Below are positions 1-5,577 of a DNA stretch of 7,928 nucleotides, piece after piece; the first letter of the stretch is position 1; each line of letters starts with the position of its first letter. This DNA is from an uncultured Planctomycetaceae bacterium (GTDB lineage Bacteria > Planctomycetota > Planctomycetia > Pirellulales > Thermoguttaceae): contig CAMZHY010000151.1 of assembly GCA_947307005.1 (NCBI GenBank), positions 1-7,928 of the forward strand, in the 5' to 3' direction. The notes beneath the pieces were generated by a model, which was given only the letters and a program-made list of their open reading frames with translations, was not told the DNA's origin and searched no databases. Made by a program: the position numbers and the translations under genes.

Positions 1-1
1 G

Positions 2-463
2 CAGGCGCTCGCGCGCTCCGGCGCTCAAGAAGTCGGCAAAGACAAGTCGGTCGGCGAACAGCCTGGCAACAAAGGCGCGGAAGCGGCGGAAGTCGCGCTG
101 GAAATGCTCGACCTCCTTGGCAAACTTCCTGAACTTGAAGTCGACGACGAAGAAGAAGGTTTCGAATCGATCAAGCGCAACGCCAAACGGTATATCGCCG
201 GCGACTTTGAAGAAGTCGACGTCGATCCCGAAACGCTCGTCGATCTCGACGAAGACGACGAAGAAGATAAAAGTTGGTTCGTCCCAGGCGGTTCCAACAC
301 GAAAGGCGCCCGATTCGAAGAAAAATCGCAGAACTACGGCGCGAAGAAACCCGGCGGAAAGCACGACGGAAAGTTTGGAAACAAGCATGGCAGACCGAAC
401 TTCAAATCAGGCGGTCGCGACGGGGGCTTCAAAAAAGGTGGAGACAAGCGCGGCAAGAAGTAG
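2..463 (+). CDS. 3' end of an unidentified protein with acidic region and Lys/Gly-rich basic tail (5' truncated)
   Basis: The frame is open from the left edge of the window to a TAG at 461-463, giving 153 residues, so the start lies outside. An internal ATG at 104 is possible but nothing marks it as the real start. Three parts are visible: an Ala/Glu-rich, probably helical segment (to about base 125); a strongly acidic segment (about 128-276) with runs such as DDEEE and DEDDEED; and a tail (about 298-460) of Lys, Gly, Arg, Asn and Phe without hydrophobic core. Such a tail is typical of disordered RNA-binding extensions, for example on DEAD-box helicases, pseudouridine synthases or RNases, but the catalytic part is not in the window and I cannot name the family. 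Other frames are also partly open here, but this one has codon use like the downstream genes and reaches the window edge. It is separated from nusB by 445 bases. Confidence 0.7.
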   Translation, partial: QALARSGAQEVGKDKSVGEQPGNKGAEAAEVALEMLDLLGKLPELEVDDEEEGFESIKRNAKRYIAGDFEEVDVDPETLVDLDEDDEEDKSWFVPGGSNTKGARFEEKSQNYGAKKPGGKHDGKFGNKHGRPNFKSGGRDGGFKKGGDKRGKK

Positions 464-539
464 AAAAGTATTGATTTAGGGTAAAATCTTACGAAGTCAT
501 CCCTTTTACCGTCTTGGTCTCGCATTGGTATTTGACTTT

Positions 540-549
540 GTTTGCAAAC
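540..549. repeat. Perfect 10-bp palindrome GTTTGCAAAC
   Basis: A perfect self-complementary decamer with no spacer. It could be an operator half-site pair, or one arm of a longer fold, since GCAAAC at 544-549 is complementary to GTTTGC at 591-596. One short palindrome in an AT-rich region can occur by chance, and no known regulator is assigned. Confidence 0.3.
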
Positions 550-576
550 GCAACTACGCGAAACCAGGGCGCCGTT

Positions 577-591
577 CGAGAAAATTTCTCG
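577..591. repeat. 15-bp palindrome CGAGAAA-A-TTTCTCG
   Basis: Seven-base arms at 577-583 and 585-591 are perfectly complementary around a single A. The lack of a loop makes an RNA hairpin poor and a dimeric DNA-binding protein site more likely. It lies 318 bases before the nusB start. The regulator is unknown and chance is not excluded. Confidence 0.35.
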
Positions 592-657
592 TTTGCGCAG
601 GGTGACAACTCGTTTTTGCTTTGGGAGAATTTCCCTGTTGTAAAGGTTCGTCTCTGT

Positions 658-718
658 CGACGAATCTTCAAATTAGGCTGGGTTCGTCGCTTTTTTCGAA
701 CCAATTCGCAATTTGAGG
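658..718 (+). promoter_or_regulatory. Attenuator-like pair of alternative hairpins in the nusB leader
   Basis: Two incompatible folds are visible. Fold A pairs CGACGAA (658-664) with TTCGTCG (683-689), 18-base loop, followed at once by six T (691-696), the layout of an intrinsic terminator. Fold B pairs CTTCAAATT (666-674) with AATTTGAGG (710-718), one T-G wobble, and encloses a second perfect stem, GGTTCG (681-686) with CGAACC (697-702). Fold B uses bases 683-686, so it breaks fold A. This is the geometry of a terminator/antiterminator switch. No leader peptide or known riboswitch core was recognised. The long loop and AT-rich stems make each fold only moderately stable, so the call is tentative. 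Confidence 0.3.
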
Positions 719-719
719 T

Positions 720-736
720 TGTTACTGGAAGTAACA
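720..736 (+). other. Small hairpin, 7-bp stem with GGA loop
   Basis: TGTTACT (720-726) pairs perfectly with AGTAACA (730-736) around the loop GGA. There is no T run after it, so it is not an intrinsic terminator. It directly follows the alternative hairpins at 658-718 and may belong to the same leader RNA fold, or be a protein-binding palindrome. Confidence 0.35.
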
Positions 737-908
737 TAGCGTCTGTGAAATGTTTTATAGAACGTACAAGACGTCGCCGCGGAATAGAATTGTCCCTAAA
801 AAAAACAATGAAAAGGTCTATTACGGTAATTATTCTGTAGCGGCTCCTTCATTCGCTTCAAAGCCCTCGTCGTCCTCCCTATCAGGAAGAACCTCAAACA
901 ACAAATCC

Positions 909-1391
909 ATGGACAAAAAACTAAAGAAAAACGAATTGCGCGCCATTGGCCGCGCCTACGCCTTGCAGGCGTTGTATCAGCACGAGCTTAATCCCCAATC
1001 TCAAGAATTCAACTGGGAGAACCTCGACGACGAAAGCGCGCCCGAACCGCTTTCCGCCGAGGATCAAGGGGTCGCTCTTGACTTTGCGCAAAGACTTTTC
1101 GAGGGCGTTGTCGACCGTAAAGGGGAAATCGATCAAGCTCTCAACGCCGCGTTTGACAAGGGACGAACAATTGAACGCACCGCTCCCGTCGATCGTTGCA
1201 TTCTTCGACTCGCCGCGTTTGAGATTCTCTTCTCCGACACGCCGCGAGTCGTCGCGATTTCGCAGGCGATCGAACTCGGCAATAAATTCGGCGACGTCAA
1301 AACAAGAGCGTTTTTGAACGGCGTTTTAGATCACCTCGGAAAAGAGTCCAACGCGAGTTCCAAAGACGCCGCGTCCTCCGCCGAAGTCTGA
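909..1391 (+). CDS. nusB: Transcription antitermination factor NusB
   Basis: The 160-residue product is an all-helical RNA-binding protein that, with NusE (S10), binds boxA of rRNA leaders and supports antitermination of ribosomal RNA transcription in the cytoplasm. Family marks are the N-terminal helix with R-x-YALQALYQ (residues 15-24), PVDRCILRLAAFEILF (93-108), and the C-terminal block from about 112 to 143 with PRVVAISQAIELG and FLNGVLDHL. Length fits the family. The last 16 or so residues are a Ser/Ala/Lys tail. The ATG at 909 was chosen because the conserved region begins 14 residues later; the only other in-frame ATG (750) would add 53 Ser/Lys/Arg-rich residues from the AT-rich leader that the family lacks. 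No good ribosome binding site precedes 909: the nearest AGGA (884-887) is about 21 bases away and the leader is A-rich. ftsY follows after 54 bases, a pairing I associate with planctomycetes. Confidence 0.93.
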   Translation: MDKKLKKNELRAIGRAYALQALYQHELNPQSQEFNWENLDDESAPEPLSAEDQGVALDFAQRLFEGVVDRKGEIDQALNAAFDKGRTIERTAPVDRCILRLAAFEILFSDTPRVVAISQAIELGNKFGDVKTRAFLNGVLDHLGKESNASSKDAASSAEV

Positions 1392-1435
1392 CGCCTCTTC
1401 CCTAGGCGATCTCAACGCGCGGTTTTCACGAAAAG

Positions 1436-1440
1436 AAAGG
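1436..1440 (+). promoter_or_regulatory. Ribosome binding site of ftsY
   Basis: AAAGG ends five bases before the ATG at 1446, which supports that start. The 54-base nusB-ftsY gap also contains a weak 5-bp hairpin (1392-1396 with 1404-1408) without a T run, so transcription probably continues from nusB. Confidence 0.65.
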
Positions 1441-1445
1441 TTCTC

Positions 1446-2357
1446 ATGGGCTTCCTTGAAAAAATAAAAAAAGGACTAAGTCGAACCGTTCACGTTCTTC
1501 AGACGGACGTTCGCGATCTCTTCAAGACGGAAGGGAGACTCGTCGACGCGGATTTCGTCAACGAGCTCTTCGAGACCCTTGTTAAAACCGACATGGGCGT
1601 CGAAGCCGCTCAAAGCGCCGCCGACGAAATCAAAGAGAAGTTTCGCGGACGCGTCGTCGATAAGAACGAGATTCTCGCGGGGGTCAAAGAAAAGCTCAAG
1701 ACGCTCATGGCTCAGGAAGGGCCGGCGATTCGCCAAGCCGAATCCGGCCCGACGGTCGTTCTCTTCGTCGGCGTTAACGGCGCGGGCAAGACGACGAGCA
1801 TCGCGAAACTAACGAAAGCGGCGACGTCCGAGGGCAAAACGGTCGTCCTAGGCGCGGCGGACACGTTCCGCGCGGCTGCGGTCGAACAGCTTCAGATATG
1901 GGCGGGACGACTCGGCGTCGAGTGCGTCTCCGGCGCGCCGCAAAGCGATCCGGCAAGCGTCGCCCACAAAGCGGTTTCGCGCGCGATAGAAGCAAACGTC
2001 GATCTTTGCCTGATCGACTGCGCCGGACGACTGCACACGCAGAAAAACCTCATGAACGAACTTGTCAAAATTAAACGCGTCGTCGGCAAACTCGCCGAGG
2101 GCGCGCCTCATGAAACGTTCCTCGTCATCGACGCGACGACGGGGCAGAACGGCCTCAACCAAGCGAAAAAGTTCACCGAAGCGGTCGACTGCACCGGCGT
2201 AATCCTGACAAAACTTGACGGCACGGCCAAGGGCGGCGTCGCCGTCGCGATTCGTCAACAGGTCGGACTCCCCGTCCGCTACGTCGGACTCGGCGAATCG
2301 GAAAACGACTTCGAAGCGTTCAATCCCGACGATTTCGTCGAGGCGATGTTTTCCTGA
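1446..2357 (+). CDS. ftsY: Signal recognition particle receptor FtsY (SRP GTPase)
   Basis: FtsY is the membrane-associated receptor that pairs with Ffh of the signal recognition particle and, by reciprocal GTP hydrolysis, hands translating ribosomes to SecYEG. The 303 residues comprise the helical N domain (about 1-95) and the G domain. Visible motifs: P-loop GVNGAGKTT (109-117), DTFRAAAVEQL (139-149), DPASVAHKA (168-176), G3 DCAGR (191-195), TKLDGTAKGG (255-264) for guanine recognition, and the closing GLGE (281-284) with the typical DDFVEAMF end. The acidic A domain of the Escherichia coli protein is absent; the start MGFLEKIKKGLSRT is an amphipathic, basic helix typical of short FtsY proteins and probably contacts lipid. 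GLGE and the short length argue for FtsY over Ffh, which would carry an M domain. Odd point: G3 has Cys192 where Thr is usual (DTAGR). Confidence 0.96.
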   Translation: MGFLEKIKKGLSRTVHVLQTDVRDLFKTEGRLVDADFVNELFETLVKTDMGVEAAQSAADEIKEKFRGRVVDKNEILAGVKEKLKTLMAQEGPAIRQAESGPTVVLFVGVNGAGKTTSIAKLTKAATSEGKTVVLGAADTFRAAAVEQLQIWAGRLGVECVSGAPQSDPASVAHKAVSRAIEANVDLCLIDCAGRLHTQKNLMNELVKIKRVVGKLAEGAPHETFLVIDATTGQNGLNQAKKFTEAVDCTGVILTKLDGTAKGGVAVAIRQQVGLPVRYVGLGESENDFEAFNPDDFVEAMFS

Positions 2358-2468
2358 TCCTCGCGCAAGGAGTCGTTTCAGTTACCCGAGCGCCGTCGAC
2401 GTCCGAAAACGCGACGTTCATCGTTCGCAACTTCCGTTTATTGGCCTATCGCCGATCAAAGGACGCCT
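2358..2468 (+). other. ftsY to tgpA-like gap with ribosome binding site at 2458-2463
   Basis: The 111-base gap contains no gene and no intrinsic terminator that I can see. AAAGGA at 2458-2463 sits five bases before the ATG at 2469 and fixes that start. Read-through from ftsY is plausible, though a promoter within the gap cannot be ruled out. Confidence 0.5.
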
Positions 2469-5400
2469 ATGAGTTTCGCCATTTCCTGCGTTCTCGCAAT
2501 CACGACGATCCTTGCGACTTTCATGTTGCAGATGGCGGACGACGATCTCAACGCCAGTTCGTCCGTCGTCGGAATCGTCTCCTTTATCGCTATTCTGACG
2601 GCGCTCTATTTGGTCGACTATCGGAGAAAGTTCGCGCTCCGTAAGACGGCGTGCAACTTTCTCATTCTTCTGACCGTCGCGTTCCAAGTCGGCGCGCTGA
2701 CGCGTTCGCGAAACGAAATTATCGCGTTCGCAATCGCCAATATTCTCGCGTCGCTCCAAGCGATTCTCTTCTTTCAGAGCAAGACGCTGCGGAAATGCTA
2801 TCAGATTCTGTTCATTTCCTTCGTCGAAGTCGCGGTCGGCTGCGTTTTCCAGCGTTCGTCCTTCTTCGTCGCGTCTCTTCCGATCTACGCGATTCTATCC
2901 TTTATGTGCTTTTCGCTTCTCTTTCTTTGGGGCGAAAGAAAGTTCTATACGGAACGCGTCGTTTTGAAGAATCGGTTTTCCGGCGCCAAGAACCTAGAGC
3001 TTATTTCGGCGGAAGAGCCGATTCATCAGATCGAAGAGAAGCCGCTCGATCCTTACGACAGCGCGGCGGCGCTCGCCTTCGGCAAAACGGCGCAATTTGA
3101 AGATTCGGCGCGTTTCTTTAGAAGACCCTCTGTTCCCGCGATTCGCTTCAGTTTCGGATATTTCCGGCGTTTCGTCGTCGGGGCGCTCGCCGCGTTCGTC
3201 GTCGCCGCATGTTTTTTTTGTCTCTTTCCCAGACTCCATGAATTTGGTTTCGGCGCCTTGTCCTTCGACGATATCAACTGGGGCGGAGGAAGAGGCGGCG
3301 TGACGAAAACGGGCTTTAGTCCCCGCATCGAACTCGGCGATCTCGGTCCTTCTCTCGATTCTCCCGAAGAGGTGATGACCCTTCGTCTTGTCGATTGTCT
3401 CAACGCGGACAATCCCGTCCCCCTCGACCCGAACGCGCCGATTTATCTTCGCGGCATGCCGCTTACAAATTACTATCACGGAGTATGGTCGACGCTTATC
3501 TCCGCAGGCGCGGCGACTGACGTCGACGATCTTGAAAGAACGATCCGAAGATCGACCGTCGCCGACCCCGACGTCGTCCTTTCCTACTTGAAAAAAATTC
3601 GACGTTCCAACGCAAGGTCGCCGATCGGCGCGCATATTCTAGCCCAGTTTCAACCCAATTCCCAATTCGCCGGCGACAGAGGACCGTATCCTCAGAGCGG
3701 TCGACGCGACTTTACGCCTTTCCAACCTTTTTTTAACGGACCGCCCGCGCCGCAGTCTCCTCCCGCGCCTAACCCGACGACGATTGAAATGTTCCGCGCG
3801 CCGCATTCTGGAAGTTTAGCGAGAACGCTTCCGGACAGACGCTCCTTTTCAGGGTTCCGGCAATATAATTCGATCAACGCGCTCGCCGACCTGTCGAAGA
3901 GGGGGCTCCTCGATTTAAACGCCCTAAAATTCGACGTTCGCAGCGGCGTCGTCGGATACGATATCGATCTTAAGCCCCTCGACACAAAGGTCTTATTCGC
4001 TCCTTCGGCGTTCTACGTCGCCAAATGCTTCCCGACGCTTGTCGAGACGTCCTCCCGTTCCGTTGAACTCTTCGAGGATCGCGCCCAAAGATCCATGGGC
4101 GGCAAGTTCTGGCTCGTCTCGACGTCCGTTATGAATCAGCGTCAGACGATTCTTACGCCAAACCAAGAAGTCGTTTGGCCATACTTGCGGCAATATCTAG
4201 AAATCGACGCCGACCGTTTTCCCAAACTAATCGCTAAAGCCGAGGCTTGGGACAAGGAGTCGGGACTGCGCGTCGACGATTTCGTCGGTCGCGCCCGATA
4301 CATTGAAAGTCGTCTGCGGGACTCGGGCGAATTTCAATACAACCGCTCCGGCGTCGTTCGCGCGGCGGACGTCGACCCGCTCGAAGATTTCATCTCCGAG
4401 CACAAAGAGGGACACTGCGAATATTTCGCGGGAGGGCTTGCGCTGCTCCTGCGCGCGGTTGGAATACCTTCGCGCGTCGTCGTAGGGTACGCCGCTTATC
4501 CCGAGTCGGAAAAAAGCGAGACTAAGATTCGCCAATCCGACGCTCACTCGTGGGTCGAAGCGTATATTCCCCCCGACAAACTTCCGAACGCGACCGATCC
4601 CGACGCGTCGCTTTTCGCGGGGACGGCGAAGGACGCGAACGGCAATTCCTGTTTGCCGGAGTCGAATAAAGAGTGGCTCGTCGACGGAATGTGGCTCCGA
4701 CTTGACGCGACCCCCGCGTCAGATCGCGATTCAAGCCGCCCTAACGCGCTGGCGATCGGAATGTACGCCTGGTCGCAACTCTTTGGCTCTTTCGGACGCG
4801 ACTTTATTCTTAACTTCAATTCCGTCCAACAGATGCGAAGCGTGTATCTTCCGCTGCTTCAGTTGTGGCGTCAATGCGTCGAAGCTATTCGTTCCGTTCA
4901 AAGCGCGTTCGGAGTCGTCAATCTGCTTTTCGATCAGTGTAAGGACACGCTAAAAGCGATGATTTCCGGCGATTTATCGCCCGGCGTCGTCTTGAAATTC
5001 GTTATTCTTTCCGCCGTCGTTCTCTTTGCGGTTGGCGCGTTCCTCCGGATTTACCGTTTTGTTCGAAAACGACTCGCCAACCGTCGCGACGCGGCGGAAC
5101 GCGACGCGTTGCGAGCGCGCCGCGACGGTCCCGTCGCGCTTCTTTATCGCCGACTCGAAAAGTCGATGGAGGTCAAGTTGCGGCTCGAACGTCGCGCAAG
5201 CGAAACGCCGCGCGAGTTTATCGAAAGATGCTTTATCGTTGAAGACGAACTGGCGAAACAACAGAGCGAGGAGGCAACCAACGTAGAAAAATCGGTTCCA
5301 AAGAAGAATTGGTTCAATCGTCGAGGAAAGACCGATCGCGTTGTTGCGACGCGACGGTCGGAACCGACCCCGGAAACGACCCGCAATTTGTTCCGGGAAC

Positions 5401-5501
5401 TCGTCGAGTTGTATTACGGCGCGCAGTTTGGCGACAAACGGCTGCCGCCGCAAGAAACGGAACGATGGAACGCCGCTCTTAAGAACGCTGAGATTGCGTA
5501 A
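2469..5501 (+). CDS. TgpA-type membrane transglutaminase-like protein (DUF3488 / transglutaminase core / DUF4129)
   Basis: A 1010-residue membrane protein with a cysteine-protease-fold transglutaminase domain facing outward. Hydrophobic segments lie near 3-21, 32-50, 61-77, 84-102, 111-127, 132-154 and 234-253, then one near 836-858. The long segment between them (about 255-835) should be extracytoplasmic. It contains the catalytic triad: Cys650 in EGHCEYFAGGLALLLRAVGI, His693 in DAHSWVEAY and Asp746 in WLRLDATPA. After the last membrane span, 888-985 matches DUF4129 in style (ALLYRRLEK, ETPREFIER, ELVELYYGAQFG). All triad residues are present, so it should be active; in characterised relatives (Pseudomonas TgpA) the domain is periplasmic, but the substrate is unknown. 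Differences from a plain family member: about 300 residues (260-560) before the core with a Pro-rich linker (420-436), and a Lys/Arg/Glu-rich insertion (928-968) within the DUF4129 part. Family members commonly sit in moxR-DUF58 operons; neither partner is here. The preceding RBS supports the start. Confidence 0.9.
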   Translation: MSFAISCVLAITTILATFMLQMADDDLNASSSVVGIVSFIAILTALYLVDYRRKFALRKTACNFLILLTVAFQVGALTRSRNEIIAFAIANILASLQAILFFQSKTLRKCYQILFISFVEVAVGCVFQRSSFFVASLPIYAILSFMCFSLLFLWGERKFYTERVVLKNRFSGAKNLELISAEEPIHQIEEKPLDPYDSAAALAFGKTAQFEDSARFFRRPSVPAIRFSFGYFRRFVVGALAAFVVAACFFCLFPRLHEFGFGALSFDDINWGGGRGGVTKTGFSPRIELGDLGPSLDSPEEVMTLRLVDCLNADNPVPLDPNAPIYLRGMPLTNYYHGVWSTLISAGAATDVDDLERTIRRSTVADPDVVLSYLKKIRRSNARSPIGAHILAQFQPNSQFAGDRGPYPQSGRRDFTPFQPFFNGPPAPQSPPAPNPTTIEMFRAPHSGSLARTLPDRRSFSGFRQYNSINALADLSKRGLLDLNALKFDVRSGVVGYDIDLKPLDTKVLFAPSAFYVAKCFPTLVETSSRSVELFEDRAQRSMGGKFWLVSTSVMNQRQTILTPNQEVVWPYLRQYLEIDADRFPKLIAKAEAWDKESGLRVDDFVGRARYIESRLRDSGEFQYNRSGVVRAADVDPLEDFISEHKEGHCEYFAGGLALLLRAVGIPSRVVVGYAAYPESEKSETKIRQSDAHSWVEAYIPPDKLPNATDPDASLFAGTAKDANGNSCLPESNKEWLVDGMWLRLDATPASDRDSSRPNALAIGMYAWSQLFGSFGRDFILNFNSVQQMRSVYLPLLQLWRQCVEAIRSVQSAFGVVNLLFDQCKDTLKAMISGDLSPGVVLKFVILSAVVLFAVGAFLRIYRFVRKRLANRRDAAERDALRARRDGPVALLYRRLEKSMEVKLRLERRASETPREFIERCFIVEDELAKQQSEEATNVEKSVPKKNWFNRRGKTDRVVATRRSEPTPETTRNLFRELVELYYGAQFGDKRLPPQETERWNAALKNAEIA

Positions 5502-5525
5502 CGTTTCAAGATTTAGGAAGAAACG

Positions 5526-5577
5526 CCGTCCCTTCTTATCTATCGAACGAAAAGATAAAAAGGGACGGTTATTTTTT
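5526..5577 (+). terminator. Strong intrinsic terminator between convergent tgpA-like gene and dxs
   Basis: A 16-bp stem, 5526-5541 paired with 5553-5568, has one C-A mismatch (5535/5559) and an 11-base loop. It starts with CCGTCCCTT and ends AAGGGACGG, followed by TTATTTTTT (5569-5577). It lies 24 bases after the tgpA-like stop and is a textbook + strand terminator. On the - strand the stem begins directly after the dxs stop codon (5571-5569), but is followed only by CGTTTC, so termination of dxs would rely mainly on the stem and be weaker. Confidence 0.92.

Larger units (their letters stand above)
464..908. other. Non-coding, AT-richer leader upstream of nusB
   Basis: No gene is convincing in these 445 bases. 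Base composition is clearly more AT-rich than the flanking genes, with many T and A runs, and the open frames crossing it give low-complexity or Arg/Ser-rich peptides with no recognisable domain. It holds several inverted repeats, listed separately. A 7-bp arm pair, 480-486 with 504-510, around a 17-base loop lies just after the upstream stop, but no T run follows it, so it is a weak terminator candidate. I found no -35/-10 pair I would defend; TTGACT at 532-537 has no matching -10 at normal spacing. The region most likely contains the 3' UTR of the upstream gene and the promoter and 5' UTR of nusB. Confidence 0.6.

Noticed and set aside
676..710. Possible tRNA T-arm (GGTTCG and TTCGAACC)
   Set aside because: The bases flanking the TTCGA loop do not form a 5-bp T stem on either strand, and no acceptor, anticodon or D arm can be placed.
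514..840. 108-codon open frame in the nusB leader
   Set aside because: Composition is that of AT-rich non-coding DNA, no good ribosome binding site, no domain, and it runs through all the hairpins of the leader.
1392..1408. Hairpin after nusB as a terminator
   Set aside because: Only 5 bp with a 7-base loop and no T run; ftsY follows closely, so read-through is more likely.
1848..2258. 136-codon open frame on the - strand within ftsY
   Set aside because: Overlaps the GTPase motifs of ftsY and encodes an Arg/Ala/Asp-rich peptide with no family features.
2994..3635. 213-codon open frame on the - strand within the tgpA-like gene
   Set aside because: Highly charged Arg/Glu-rich translation without domain signs; a mirror of codon use in the real gene.
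4974..5453. 159-codon open frame on the - strand over the DUF4129 part
   Set aside because: Antisense to a conserved domain, no ribosome binding site or family resemblance.
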